Of a stretch of 64,000 nt of DNA, positions 1 to 8,866 are shown one piece after another. Location: NCBI RefSeq assembly GCF_000321045.1, contig NZ_HE578945.1, positions 628,179 to 692,178 of the forward strand, read 5' to 3'. The notes beneath the pieces are model-generated. The model worked only from the letters and a program-made list of their open reading frames with translations, did not search any database and was not told where the DNA came from. The DNA is from Phytobacter massiliensis JC163 (GTDB taxonomy: Bacteria; Pseudomonadota; Gammaproteobacteria; Enterobacterales; Enterobacteriaceae). The translations under genes were made by a program, and so were the position numbers. Each line of letters starts with the position of its first letter. Position 1 is the first letter of the stretch.

Positions 1-48
1 GGATTCAAAAGAGCGGGAGACATTAATAACGTTCTGAATATCAGACAT
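1..48 (-). CDS. virB8: VirB8-like T4SS protein, N-terminal fragment (window edge)
   Basis: An ATG at 48 opens a frame that runs off the left edge of the window (16 codons, MSDIQNVINVSRSFES). It overlaps the virB7-like stop by 8 bases (ATGTCTGA), the usual sign of translational coupling. The identity as VirB8, the inner-membrane bridging protein of the type IV secretion channel, rests on position only: it follows virB6 and virB7 in a VirB-ordered operon. Too little sequence is present to test it. Confidence 0.5.
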   Translation of the reverse strand, partial: MSDIQNVINVSRSFES

Positions 49-181
49 GGTGAGTCAGTTCCTGAATGATGACGGGGGAATTCACCGGCTCGGGTTCGCC
101 GGATACTGGTGGAAGGTCGCCCTGATGCTGTGCGCAGCCCGTGAGCGCGCACAGCATCAGAAGGAAGATGCTGAATTTCAT
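41..181 (-). CDS. virB7: VirB7-like small lipoprotein
   Basis: A 46-residue frame on the minus strand has a good ribosome site (AAGGAG five bases before the ATG). It begins with a short positive/hydrophobic segment ending in the lipobox L-T-G-C (Cys16), so the mature lipoprotein is only about 31 residues and rich in Pro and Glu. VirB7 lipoproteins stabilise VirB9 in the outer-membrane core of the conjugation channel. Size, lipobox and place between virB6 and virB8 support the call; the mature part has no diagnostic motif. The next gene overlaps its stop codon. Confidence 0.7.
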   Translation of the reverse strand: MKFSIFLLMLCALTGCAQHQGDLPPVSGEPEPVNSPVIIQELTHHV

Positions 182-270
182 GGAAGCTCCTTATTGCAGG
201 GATGCAGGAATGCCGCACCGGTGGCGCAGGCCACGGCGTGACGGGGAAAGGAAATTAAGGATCGGGAGGA

Positions 271-1302
271 TTAACGGTGACGCTGCCGGCTCAGGCGTTT
301 CATGCTTTCGATGGCGGCGGCGCGTTTCTGCCAGGCGCTCACGCTTTTACCCGTGCCTGCGCCGGTGAGCCTGCCGGTCGCCGCGGTGGCGGCCATGCCG
401 CCTTTCGCAGCCAGGCGGGCACCGCCTCTGACGCCAGGCCCGGCAAGGCTTGCCGATTTGTTCGCCAGTCCGCTCAGGCCACTCATGGCTGCCCCCTGCA
501 GCACCGCCTGTACGGCGGCCCCGCTGAGTGCGCTGGCGAGCTTCGCGGAGAACCAGACCACCACACCCGCCGCAATCCCGGCCAGCAGGCACTGCGCCGC
601 CAGTGTTACCATATTGGTTTCAGCGGATGTTTTTGTTGCAGCATCCAGTATCTTATTTAGGTAATTAATGGCGATACGGATGGATAAGGCAGAAAACATG
701 ATCGTTAATATTGCCGCGAAAATTGTTTTCAGCCAGTTATCAAACATCGGCTTAAGAAAACCGTACAGCAGGCAGAAAATAAAGAGCGGCGCGGTGGTCG
801 TCATTAACAGGATGGTGATTTCGGCGAGCAGATTGACAAAGGTGGCTGCCATCAGCAGGACAATAGAGCCGCCCCATACCAGGACTTCGGCAAGGCCACC
901 ATTCAGTTTGACGTAAGTTGAGGTGTCCATATTAAATAACTTTTGCCCCAGCGCCTGTGCCTTTTCCCAGACGGTATCGAGCAGCGCCCAGACGTTATCA
1001 TCGCCGCTGATACCGTCTTTGAGTCCCTGGATAGCCGCTACCGCCATATCCAGCCAGCCATCAAGGTTTAACGCAAAGGTGGTGATCAGCAACATGCGGC
1101 CCACATCCCAGGCGACATCTTCAACCGGGGTCCGGAGTTTGCCAGCCAGCGTCTGATAACCGCGAAACAGTATAAACAGGGTAAAAGAGCTGACGATGAT
1201 GACGCTGATCATCGTGCCGTAAGTGGAAGACTGACCTTCCAGTACGGCATTCAGTCCATCCATGATGTTTTTGTCCATACCAACAAAAATACCACCGGAC
1301 AT
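271..1302 (-). CDS. virB6: VirB6/TrbL-type inner-membrane T4SS protein
   Basis: 343 residues with several long hydrophobic segments (about residues 30-50, 70-90, 140-165, 165-190, 200-220 and 235-260) and a basic Ala/Gly-rich C-terminal tail, the typical build of VirB6, the polytopic inner-membrane component of VirB-type conjugation channels. The ATG at 1302 is used; another in-frame ATG lies eight codons downstream and neither has a strong ribosome site. It follows the exclusion lipoprotein and precedes virB7 in one leftward transcription unit. Family assignment is by topology and operon position. Confidence 0.85.
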   Translation of the reverse strand: MSGGIFVGMDKNIMDGLNAVLEGQSSTYGTMISVIIVSSFTLFILFRGYQTLAGKLRTPVEDVAWDVGRMLLITTFALNLDGWLDMAVAAIQGLKDGISGDDNVWALLDTVWEKAQALGQKLFNMDTSTYVKLNGGLAEVLVWGGSIVLLMAATFVNLLAEITILLMTTTAPLFIFCLLYGFLKPMFDNWLKTIFAAILTIMFSALSIRIAINYLNKILDAATKTSAETNMVTLAAQCLLAGIAAGVVVWFSAKLASALSGAAVQAVLQGAAMSGLSGLANKSASLAGPGVRGGARLAAKGGMAATAATGRLTGAGTGKSVSAWQKRAAAIESMKRLSRQRHR

Positions 1303-1373
1303 GGTGCCTCACCTGATATATAAAGAAAGGAAATAGAAAACAGGGAGGATTCCCTGTTTTGCTGGAGGAGAAA

Positions 1374-1649
1374 TTACTGTGTCACTGCATTTCGTTTTTC
1401 AGCTTCCTGCTGAAATATCGCCTCGAATTTCTCCTTAACCCCGGGCTGGCCTTCCTGTGCAAACATAAGTGCTGCCCGGTGGGCAAATTCGCAGTTATCG
1501 CTTGCCTCACCATCCTTCAGGCATTGCGTATAAACCGCATAAGTTTCGTCAGGATGCTGCTTATACCAGGCTTCGGATTTGGTTTCCTTGCAGCCGGACA
1601 GTAATATCACGCCTGAGAGTGTGCATAAGGTGAATAAGGATCTGAGCAT
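1374..1649 (-). CDS. EexN-like entry-exclusion lipoprotein
   Basis: 91 residues with a lipoprotein signal peptide ending in LLSGC (Cys20), followed by a short charged domain containing W-Y-K-x-H-P-D-E and two further cysteines. This matches the EexN/TraG-type exclusion lipoproteins encoded inside VirB operons, which sit in the membrane of a donor and reduce redundant conjugative entry. It lies between virB5 and virB6, the usual place of eex in IncN-like and ICE operons. The pattern is seen in the sequence; the exclusion role is inferred from the family. Confidence 0.72.
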   Translation of the reverse strand: MLRSLFTLCTLSGVILLSGCKETKSEAWYKQHPDETYAVYTQCLKDGEASDNCEFAHRAALMFAQEGQPGVKEKFEAIFQQEAEKRNAVTQ

Positions 1650-1660
1650 GGATAACCTCC

Positions 1661-2389
1661 TTATAAATTATTAAGGTCAGCAACAGGTGCCGTTAGCTGC
1701 TGCTGTTCAAAGGCTTTCTGTCTTTGCTGTTCCAGCAATGTCGTTCGCTGTTCAGCCTGTCTGACAGACATCTCCCACTGATTCGTCAGCGCATTTAACT
1801 GTACGCTTTTCGCCGCGATGGCGTTAGCCAGATCCTGAGACTCTTTCGAGTCCTGCGCATTCGATATACGGTCAGATAAGTCTGATATGTCGCTGAGTGT
1901 GCTGTTAATCCTGTTTTCAACGTCAGTGGTATTCTCAATCGCCATTGCCTGATTGAGGATCATCTGTTTACAACTGTCGGCCAGGGCCTGAGATTTTATT
2001 CCTTCCTGTTCCTCGCTGCATACGCTGAACGATTTGTATTTATTGTAAAGGTTTTGCAGTTCAGAAGAATATGAACTGTTCTGCGTGGTCAGCAGATCAT
2101 CCAGTGAAATACCGTTCTTACGGAGATTATCAATATCGGTTTTCAGGCTTCTGGCATCACTGAGAAAACCCTGAATATCCCGCACGCCGGTTGCGGTAGC
2201 CAGTTGCTTCTTATATGCATCAAGTTCACTTTTATAATGGGTAACTGTATTCTCCCATTGCTGTAGTTTCTGCATCCACTGGTTAATGGATTCGGTATTC
2301 TGCACGGCGTCGAAAACCGGTATTCCGGCGCTGCACGCCTGCGTCAAGAAAAATAACGATAATGCCAGAAGATGATCCCGGGTACGCAT
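1661..2389 (-). CDS. virB5: VirB5/TrwJ-type minor pilus protein
   Basis: 242 residues from the ATG at 2389, which has a GGAGGT site in front; the frame is open further upstream but that would overlap virB4. It begins with a signal peptide (to about residue 22, ending ACSAG) and continues as an almost entirely helical, coiled-coil-prone protein rich in Gln, Lys, Asp and Ser, as in VirB5/TrwJ, the periplasmic protein found at the conjugative pilus tip. It lies between virB4 (22-base gap) and the exclusion lipoprotein. No catalytic motif is expected. Confidence 0.85.
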   Translation of the reverse strand: MRTRDHLLALSLFFLTQACSAGIPVFDAVQNTESINQWMQKLQQWENTVTHYKSELDAYKKQLATATGVRDIQGFLSDARSLKTDIDNLRKNGISLDDLLTTQNSSYSSELQNLYNKYKSFSVCSEEQEGIKSQALADSCKQMILNQAMAIENTTDVENRINSTLSDISDLSDRISNAQDSKESQDLANAIAAKSVQLNALTNQWEMSVRQAEQRTTLLEQQRQKAFEQQQLTAPVADLNNL

Positions 2390-2411
2390 TGATATTACCT
2401 CCGGTTGGCTT

Positions 2412-5159
2412 TCAGATTGCCCGCTCAAGGAAAGCGTCTTTCCATTTATCAGGCCGCATACCGTCCTGATAAATGGCATCGAATATTTTCAGGTTGTCCT
2501 CACTGCCGCTGAGAAGCCGGGTGAGTTTACCCAGTCCGGACAGATCCATTTTCGCCATTGCCACAAACGGGCGGGTTTCTCCGGCCCGCAGCGGTGTTTT
2601 CAGGATGACCATATAATGCTCGCCCGGATCCAGGTTTCTGACCGTCTCATAAACGCTGTCCGGCACTTTCATTTTCTCCACGTAATCTGCATAGCTGGCT
2701 TTCGGATTGGCGAGGAAAATCTGGGTACCGCACTGCTCAATAATCGCCGGGGCGATGGGGTGTTTGACGATTTCATCCGGTGACTGTGTTGCCGGGATGA
2801 AGATACCGTTCAGCTTGCGGATGACTTTCAGCATATTGAGCGAGAATCGGGAAAATTCGACATCGGCCAGCCAGCGCCAGAACTCATCCATAAACATCAC
2901 CAGGCGGCGACCGTCCAGCAGGCTGGTCACACGGTACAGCAGGTAAAAGGTCACGGGGCCGCGAATATCGTCATCATCCAGAAATTCGGTGCCGTCGATA
3001 CCAAAGTTATCGACATCGCTGATGGTGAAAGTATCAGCCTCGTTATCAAACACCCAGCCGAACTCGCCCCCCTGCGCCCACTGTTTCAGGCGAATACGCA
3101 GCCCGTTGGTGCGGGCGTCTGTGGTCGGCGGCTCCGGCAGCACTTCCAGCAGCCGGGTGATCCCAAACCGGCGGTACTCCGGCGGATAGTCCAGCATGAT
3201 GGTGTCCACGGCGGCACTGATCCGCTCCTCATCGCGCGGATCGAGCGGCTTACCGTTGCGGCGGCACAGCATGCGCACCAGCCGTTTGATGAAACTGATG
3301 TTCCGGCGGGTTGGCTCCAGCGCAAACGGGTTGAAGCCGGTGGGCTCGCCGGTACGGATGCGGAAGTATCGTCCATCCACCTGGCGGATCGCCATCTCCG
3401 CCGCCCGGTCCTTATCGAAATACACCGTGGTCAGCCGTTTGATGGTGGCAGAAGGCGCAAACGACGCCGGGTTACGGTACTTCTGCATCAGTTGCTGCAT
3501 GATGGTCATCAGCAGAGTTTTGCCGGAGCCGGTTTTCCCGATAATCGCCGTATTCCCCGGCGTTTTCTCACCAGTGTCATCCCGCCCGGCCTGGCTGTCA
3601 TGCAGGTTCAGGTAATACCCGCCACCGCCGGGAGATGTGAGAATGGCGATGGCTTCCCCCCACGGATTGCCGCTGCGTTTGTGGGGATGGAAGTTATGCA
3701 GGCAGGCCATATCGGCAAAATTCTGGCTGCTGACGGTCACCAGTCGGGGCCGCATCGTATAGACGCCCGGTAGTTGCGCCAGATACGCAGCGGGCAGTGA
3801 CAAAGTGGAAAGCGTCGTCATAATGCCGAGATCGGCGAAAGGCTGTGCCAGCATGTTGGTATCTTTCACCACCTGGGTGGCGTTGTCTGACGACACAAGC
3901 AGGGAAAAGTGGAATTTCCCGCAGGACACATGCCCGGACTGGAGCAGGTCGCGCAGCACTGTCAGCTCTTCACGTTGCGACAGCGCGTCATCGTCTGCCG
4001 AATTCAGTCGTTTTTCCGCCAGCCGGATATGATTCTGCGCTTCATCCCGCGCCATGCAGGTAAAGGACTGCGTCAGGACGTACTCGCTTTCGGCGTACAG
4101 CAGCGCGTCCAGCATACCGGTATGGGTTTCCGGGGAATAATCCTTAATCTCCAGACTGCGAAAGAAGCGGGAACCGCTCACCGTCTGGCATTCACCGGTG
4201 TCGGTGGTGAAAAAGACGTCTGGCGTGCTGAGCGTTTCATAAAATGGTGAGCGCGTTACGGCCACCTTCTGCCACTGACCGGTGAGCAGACGATGGAAGA
4301 ACGCCAGTTGTGAGGAATACACTCGACCGTTTTCTTCATATATCCCCAGCGGCGTTGCCATATAGCGGGATAATGAAGATCCCAGTGCTTCACGGTATTC
4401 CAGCATGATTTTGAGCGCGTCATCCAGTGCTACCTGCCGTTTACCGTGCGGTTGCGCTTTCATGGTTTTCTTCTCAATCTGAGAGAACGGCGCGTAGCAG
4501 ACGGTGAAAAACAGCCGGTGCCGCCAGAACGGTTTTTCTTTTACCGGCTGGTAATACCGCCGGGTCACGTCATCGGAAAAGGGAATACCCGAACAGGCAT
4601 CAAAAGCATCATGGTATTTTTCACGGAGCCGGTGAATATAGAATGTTACCGGCAGACCCTCATACGAACGAATAACGTTATTCAGGTGCGTGGCCATCAG
4701 GGTCAGGTGATGTTCGTCTTCACATTCAAAGACTGTGCCGCCCAGTTCCCAGGTGGCAACAAAATCACGGTGACGGTTTCTGATGACGTAAGGGTGAATA
4801 TGGGAGGAATACGGAATATATTTATCCAGCGTAATACGTTCGTTTAATTTCATTTTCTGAATAAACTCCGAGACATCAACGTTATCGTACTGGTTTGCCA
4901 GAAGGGCATTCGCGCCAAAATGGGTATTGGTGAAAAGTCGTCCACGGGTTTTAAACGCCAGCCAGAGCAGACTGAAATAATGAATGTCCTTTCGGGCTTT
5001 ATTTTTCATTTCCGCCCAGGCCGGGATCAGCAACAGTGCCAGGTAATAGCTGACATAGACCGCCAGCAGGACGATGGCCCCGCTGACGAGAACGAACGGC
5101 ACCAGAGGAATACCCATAATGGCGGCAGGCCGCGTAAGTGCTTTATTCAGCGTAGCCAT
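2412..5159 (-). CDS. virB4: VirB3-VirB4 fusion, T4SS ATPase
   Basis: 915 residues. About residues 1-90 form a VirB3-like membrane segment (hydrophobic stretch ending LLLIPAWAEMKNKARKD) fused in frame to a full VirB4 ATPase. Walker A GKTGSGKT lies near residues 538-545 and Walker B LVMFMDEF near 750. VirB4 powers pilus assembly and substrate transfer at the inner membrane; VirB3 is its membrane partner. The fusion is known in several conjugative systems and accounts for the lack of a separate virB3. The gene is followed 22 bases later by virB5 and preceded by virB2. Confidence 0.93.
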   Translation of the reverse strand: MATLNKALTRPAAIMGIPLVPFVLVSGAIVLLAVYVSYYLALLLIPAWAEMKNKARKDIHYFSLLWLAFKTRGRLFTNTHFGANALLANQYDNVDVSEFIQKMKLNERITLDKYIPYSSHIHPYVIRNRHRDFVATWELGGTVFECEDEHHLTLMATHLNNVIRSYEGLPVTFYIHRLREKYHDAFDACSGIPFSDDVTRRYYQPVKEKPFWRHRLFFTVCYAPFSQIEKKTMKAQPHGKRQVALDDALKIMLEYREALGSSLSRYMATPLGIYEENGRVYSSQLAFFHRLLTGQWQKVAVTRSPFYETLSTPDVFFTTDTGECQTVSGSRFFRSLEIKDYSPETHTGMLDALLYAESEYVLTQSFTCMARDEAQNHIRLAEKRLNSADDDALSQREELTVLRDLLQSGHVSCGKFHFSLLVSSDNATQVVKDTNMLAQPFADLGIMTTLSTLSLPAAYLAQLPGVYTMRPRLVTVSSQNFADMACLHNFHPHKRSGNPWGEAIAILTSPGGGGYYLNLHDSQAGRDDTGEKTPGNTAIIGKTGSGKTLLMTIMQQLMQKYRNPASFAPSATIKRLTTVYFDKDRAAEMAIRQVDGRYFRIRTGEPTGFNPFALEPTRRNISFIKRLVRMLCRRNGKPLDPRDEERISAAVDTIMLDYPPEYRRFGITRLLEVLPEPPTTDARTNGLRIRLKQWAQGGEFGWVFDNEADTFTISDVDNFGIDGTEFLDDDDIRGPVTFYLLYRVTSLLDGRRLVMFMDEFWRWLADVEFSRFSLNMLKVIRKLNGIFIPATQSPDEIVKHPIAPAIIEQCGTQIFLANPKASYADYVEKMKVPDSVYETVRNLDPGEHYMVILKTPLRAGETRPFVAMAKMDLSGLGKLTRLLSGSEDNLKIFDAIYQDGMRPDKWKDAFLERAI

Positions 5160-5170
5160 CGTTGCCTCCC

Positions 5171-5449
5171 TTATGACGCCCAGTAGGCACCGAAGCCGGA
5201 TGCACCGACAATCAGGATCGCGCCGATGATGACGTTACGCATGTCGTGCAGGCTCTTACCATCGAACAGTACCTTGTAGCCCACCCACATGGTCGCCAGT
5301 GTGATAGTGACAGCGGCCAGTCCCAGCAGGCCGGTCGAGGTATTGCTCAGTGTCTCATTGGCCTTGTTAAAACCACTGTCCGCCGCCAGCACCGGGGCGG
5401 ACAGCAGGACGGGAGCGACACCAGAGTAGCGGCGTTTACGCATGATCAT
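5171..5449 (-). CDS. virB2: VirB2-type major pilin
   Basis: 92 residues: a basic N-terminus and signal sequence with likely cleavage after VLAA (about residue 23), then two hydrophobic helices (about 43-60 and 72-90) with a short basic loop between them, the plan of VirB2/TrbC pilins that polymerise into the conjugative pilus. The start ATG at 5449 overlaps the virB1 stop (TAATG). A second in-frame ATG two codons later is equally possible. It lies between virB1 and virB3-virB4. Confidence 0.88.
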   Translation of the reverse strand: MIMRKRRYSGVAPVLLSAPVLAADSGFNKANETLSNTSTGLLGLAAVTITLATMWVGYKVLFDGKSLHDMRNVIIGAILIVGASGFGAYWAS

Positions 5450-6090
5450 TACTCCTCATCAGGGATAACAGGGATAGCGCCGCGAATGACGGCATCGGGA
5501 TAATGCAGGGAAGTCAGGACCGGCGCAGTGGCACCAGCAGGCTCGCCGCGCAGCACAACGGCGGGATAACGGACAGACGGTTGCGCGTTCCGGTCAGGGT
5601 CACGCTGTCGGTCTTCCCGCATGGACGGGACGACATAGCCAATGCGCTGCGCGTAGCTGGTCTGGTTAAAGGCGGATTCCGGTCGCTGGCCGGTTTCAAA
5701 GTTGCCGGAGTAGTAACAACTGAGTGCTCGTTTCAGGGTGCCACCGCGCCGGTAACAGTCGGCGAGAATGCGCTCAAATACCGACAGATTGATGCAAGGG
5801 TTAAGCAGGTCGCTGGCAGTCACGCCGTAATGGCGGAAATTGGTGCTGGTGATTTGCATCAGGCCGACCGAATAGCGTCTGCCCTGTGCAGCCAGCCGTC
5901 CGGTGAGGCGGATCGCCTCCGGCAGGCTCATGGGGAAATGTGAAATCACGCCCCGGCTGTCTGGCAGAATTTCAGCAATGGCGTAAGGGTGGAAACCGGA
6001 TTCGACCCGTGCGACATCAAGCGACGTGGACGGGTGAATACTGGCGGCGCACTGCACCGCCAGTGCCAGAAAGGCAGTGGTGGAAAGCAT
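5449..6090 (-). CDS. virB1: VirB1-type lytic transglycosylase
   Basis: 213 residues with a signal-like N-terminus and a soluble lytic transglycosylase fold: the catalytic glutamate is Glu30 in ARVESGFHP, followed by GLMQIT and NPCINL motifs typical of VirB1/PilT-like SLT domains. The enzyme opens peptidoglycan so the conjugation channel can be assembled. The C-terminal 60 residues are Pro/Arg-rich and probably disordered. It is the first virB gene of the leftward operon and its stop overlaps the virB2 start. Confidence 0.92.
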   Translation of the reverse strand: MLSTTAFLALAVQCAASIHPSTSLDVARVESGFHPYAIAEILPDSRGVISHFPMSLPEAIRLTGRLAAQGRRYSVGLMQITSTNFRHYGVTASDLLNPCINLSVFERILADCYRRGGTLKRALSCYYSGNFETGQRPESAFNQTSYAQRIGYVVPSMREDRQRDPDRNAQPSVRYPAVVLRGEPAGATAPVLTSLHYPDAVIRGAIPVIPDEE

Positions 6091-6162
6091 GCTGGCCTCG
6101 TAACAGAGAGACCGGCGGCTTATAGAAAAATACGCCGCCGGAGGAGAGGAAGAGAAAATGGA

Positions 6163-6384
6163 TTAAGCGGCAGAGACAGCCTGTGAAATGTCACTTTCTT
6201 CTCTCGGTTCAAGTAGCACCAGTCTGCCGGAGACGGCAATACCGGGTATCAAAACGATATTCAGGCCGGGCTTGCCGTTATGCGCGAAGGCCACACCAAC
6301 TTTTGTCCAGTACGTGTTTTTTTCGCCCTGTGTATCGGGCTGGCTTTCCTGGGTAACAAATACGTGATAAACGGGTTTTCTCAT
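6163..6384 (-). CDS. small conserved conjugative-element protein, unknown function
   Basis: 73 residues, soluble, with an N-terminal YHVFVTQE strand and a central WTKVGVAFAHNGKPGLNIVL segment. I recognise this as a type of short protein often found beside VirB operons in enterobacterial ICEs and plasmids, but no function is known to me. It lies 72 bases upstream of virB1 in the same direction and is probably transcribed with it. The ribosome site AAAGGAAATTCC supports the ATG at 6384. Confidence 0.65.
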   Translation of the reverse strand: MRKPVYHVFVTQESQPDTQGEKNTYWTKVGVAFAHNGKPGLNIVLIPGIAVSGRLVLLEPREESDISQAVSAA

Positions 6385-6727
6385 GGAATTTCCTTTAATA
6401 AAACAGCAATGGATGAAATAAACGAATCACATTCCGGTTCTGCATTCCGGTTTTAACGGGTCAGCGAGAACATTCAGCGGCACCCTGAATTGTGGTTACG
6501 TGACAGCCCGATCCATGTTGTTAAAGAGCAATACCCGACCCGGACGAATTAACGTCCATCAGGGCAACCATGTTGTAATGGCATTTTCATAATCGAATAT
6601 CTGGCGAGGGATATAAATGAGAAACTCAAAACAAAAAGAAGAGAGAAAAATAGCGGAGTATTTAAGATGCAGTGAGAGTAATGAGGATTTAAAAAACACG
6701 AGAGAGTGGTATTAACATTCACCGTGA
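6385..6727. other. 343-base non-coding stretch upstream of the virB operon
   Basis: AT-rich sequence without a convincing gene. A 68-codon minus-strand frame (6549-6755) is Phe/Leu/Ser-rich with no usable ribosome site and runs into the inverted repeat at 6728, so I do not call it. The stretch probably holds the promoter and leader of the virB operon. Confidence 0.5.
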
Positions 6728-6774
6728 ATAAAAAGGACGTGCAGAGATATAACATCTCTACACGTCCTTTTTAT
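6728..6774. terminator. strong inverted repeat, probable bidirectional terminator
   Basis: An interrupted stem, AAAAAGGACGTG...CACGTCCTTTTT, with a second inner pair (AGAGAT/ATCTCT). It has an A-run on one side and a T-run on the other, so it can end transcription from the traR-like gene on the minus strand before the virB operon begins. Confidence 0.75.
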
Positions 6775-6778
6775 TCTG

Positions 6779-6988
6779 TCAGCGGCTACTACGTTCAAGT
6801 TTTTCCTGACATTCCGTACAGGTGGTTACACCCGGCAGTGCTTGCCGTCGCTTTTCTGGAATGGGTTTACCACATAAACGACAGTGGAATAATGATGGCG
6901 CAGGCCCTGGTTTAAATCGATTCTGCTCAATCATCTCATCCAGTCGCTGTTCATTAAATTCCTGATCGCGGTCAATCTCATCCGGCAT
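6779..6988 (-). CDS. TraR/DksA-family C4 zinc-finger protein
   Basis: 69 residues with an acidic N-terminal helix (MPDEIDRDQEFNEQRLDEM) and a C-terminal zinc finger C-R-L-C ... C-T-E-C. This is the TraR form of the DksA family: short proteins encoded by conjugative elements that bind in the RNA polymerase secondary channel and alter promoter activity. The start overlaps the end of the DUF2857 gene by 11 bases, so the two are translated together. Family assignment is firm from the Cys spacing; target promoters are unknown. Confidence 0.85.
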   Translation of the reverse strand: MPDEIDRDQEFNEQRLDEMIEQNRFKPGPAPSLFHCRLCGKPIPEKRRQALPGVTTCTECQEKLERSSR

Positions 6989-7565
6989 GTGGCGTCCTCC
7001 TGTCAGTGGCAGCGTCCTGTTCGAACAGTGCGATACGTTTCCAGACCATGGTGAGTGATAGCCCTTCGACCTTAGGCTTCAGGGCTTCCGTTACCTGCAT
7101 CATGGCAATCAGTGCGTCAGGCGATTCGAGGTTGCCCACCCGGCATTGCTGCCATTGCCGCCAGATCCTGGCATCCGTCTCTTCATCCGGCTCAGGTGTA
7201 CGTCCATATGGCACGCTGACACCCAGCAACCGTCGGCGAAGGCAGACGTCATTAGACGTCAGGCCAAAGTAGTGGTTGAGCAACGCAATAGAACCGCCCA
7301 GCCGGATAGCCCGGTTAATCTGTTGCTGTTGTCGGTATTCCTGTCTGGCCTGCGCCAGTAAATGATGCAGAACATCATGGCGGACACTGACCGAAACAAA
7401 GGGAGCCGCCGCCCGACTGACAGCAAACAGTTCATCGAGTGATAACTGATTAAGAGCGTTCATTTCGTCGAAAGTGAATCCGAGGGATTCACAGTAACGA
7501 ATATTGCCTTCTTTCAGAGCATGAAGGACGTCGGTTAATACGTCATAATTCAATGACGGGATCAT
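6978..7565 (-). CDS. DUF2857-family ICE protein
   Basis: 195 residues, soluble and mostly helical, beginning MIPSLNYDVLTDVLHALKEG. I recognise it as the DUF2857 type found in the regulatory segments of SPI-7-like and ICEKp-like elements. Its function is unknown; position next to AlpA-like and TraR-like genes suggests a role in ICE control. It is coupled to the traR-like gene downstream. The ATG at 7565 has GGGAGGTACAG in front. Confidence 0.7.
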   Translation of the reverse strand: MIPSLNYDVLTDVLHALKEGNIRYCESLGFTFDEMNALNQLSLDELFAVSRAAAPFVSVSVRHDVLHHLLAQARQEYRQQQQINRAIRLGGSIALLNHYFGLTSNDVCLRRRLLGVSVPYGRTPEPDEETDARIWRQWQQCRVGNLESPDALIAMMQVTEALKPKVEGLSLTMVWKRIALFEQDAATDRRTPHAG

Positions 7566-7590
7566 AGTTCTGTACCTCCCTTAAATATTT

Positions 7591-7776
7591 TCAGCGGTTG
7601 GTTAATTTAAGGTTGATCCATTCATCAATTTCAGATTCCAGCCACGCCACGCTGGCAGGACCAATTTTAATGGAGCGAGGAAAATCGCCATTTTTCATAT
7701 ACAGGTAAATCTGAGAACGTTTAAGACCCGTTTTTTCTTCAACCTGTTTCAGACGCAATAACTGATGTGCTTTCAT
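7591..7776 (-). CDS. AlpA-family DNA-binding regulator (excisionase-like)
   Basis: 61 residues from the ATG at 7776 (ribosome site AGGAGGAAACG); the frame is open for 16 codons upstream but without a site. The sequence RLKQVEEKTGLKRSQIYLYMKNGDFPRSIKIG is the winged-helix pattern of AlpA/phage Cox-like regulators. AlpA proteins activate integrase transcription or act as directionality factors for P4-type integrases, so this may regulate excision of the ICE. It lies 25 bases upstream of the DUF2857 gene in the same direction. Confidence 0.85.
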   Translation of the reverse strand: MKAHQLLRLKQVEEKTGLKRSQIYLYMKNGDFPRSIKIGPASVAWLESEIDEWINLKLTNR

Positions 7777-7860
7777 CGTTTCCTCCTGTAATGGAAATAA
7801 ACGGGGTATGCCCGTAGATAACAAAAAAACACGGCGGAAGGTGGAGGAAAAGCTAATGAA

Positions 7861-7894
7861 CCCGTATTAAGGGAGGGTAACCCCTTAATACGGG
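7861..7894. repeat. perfect 13-bp inverted repeat
   Basis: Arms CCCGTATTAAGGG and CCCTTAATACGGG are separated by eight bases. It sits between the gene ending at 7923 and the AlpA-like gene. It may end transcription of the upstream gene or be a regulator-binding site; neither strand shows a long T-run. Confidence 0.6.
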
Positions 7895-7922
7895 TTATAT
7901 ATTGGGACGGATAAATACTCAG

Positions 7923-8848
7923 TTAGTGAGGCAAGGATGCAGAAGGAGGAGAACCCCTCTCCAGTGCATTTTTCAACGTATCGCCACTTAGACGATCAGT
8001 GATACCGTCATCCGAGGCCCATTGTTCAAAAATGGACAGAAGTTTGTAGGGTTGCCGGATTAGTGGGCTGATCGCCTGATTATGTTTGCAGGCCAGCCAG
8101 AAAAGACGAGATAATGGTGTCGAAATTCGGGGGGACGTTAAAGATTTTTCCTTATTTCCGCAATATATCTCGATGAGTTTTTCCAGTTCAGAATGCCGGA
8201 TAACAAAGCAAGCATCTGCAGGTAAACTATGTAAAGGGAAATACCCAGTGCGATTATTGATCTGTATTTTACTATTTTTTATTTTTCCAGTAATATCAAT
8301 AGCATTTGCTTGAGGTAATCGTTTAAGTTGATGTTGTATCCTTGATGCCCAATTTGTCTTTTCAAAGAGTTGAAATGTTTCTCCTCCGAAGATAAGAGTT
8401 ATCCCATAGTTATCATCATTCGCACCTTTAACAGGCAATGGAATACCCAATGATAAAGCGAGTAATCGTTGCACTAAAACATACTCATAACTGGATAAAT
8501 CAGTGTCAATAACCCTTTGAGATGGATAGAAATATTTTCCTTTAGTGCTTAAAATTAAATTTCTTCCGTTTGTAAAACTATTGCTTTCAAGCATGCAAAG
8601 TTGTTTTATGAGTGAATTTTCAATTGGCCTTAATCTTAATTTCCGATCATTTTTTTTGCGCAACGTAATACTATTAACGACTGAAAATAAATGGAGAGAT
8701 AAATTCTGCTGTTTAATGCATATCGATAAATATCACTCTCTGTTATATGAACGTTTGCTTTCCGCTTGGCTACCAATACAGCCTCCCTTACAGTAAACCA
8801 TTCCTGTGAGCTTTCTCGAATAGTAACGATTTTTTCGTTTTTTGACAT
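7923..8848 (-). pseudogene. ICE hypothetical protein, interrupted by a -1 frameshift in an A8 run
   Basis: The first frame begins with ATG at 8848 (site AAGGAGATG), encodes MSKNEKIVTIRESSQEWFTV..., and stops at 8636. The second frame continues to 7923. Both join if one base is gained, or the ribosome slips back one, at the A8 run around 8654-8661 (GCA AAA AAA ATG). The joined protein would be 308 residues. The N-terminus looks like a short helix-turn-helix-type segment; the rest is not recognised. The A8 run contains the heptamer A-AAA-AAA in the correct phase for -1 slippage. So three readings are open: sequencing error, pseudogene, or programmed frameshift. GC is low, unlike the host chromosome. 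Confidence 0.6.
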
Positions 8849-8866
8849 GATACATCTCCTTTCACG

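Noticed and set aside
6549..6755. 68-codon minus-strand frame upstream of the virB operon
   Set aside because: Low-complexity Phe/Leu/Ser composition, no ribosome site, and it overlaps the terminator-like repeat.
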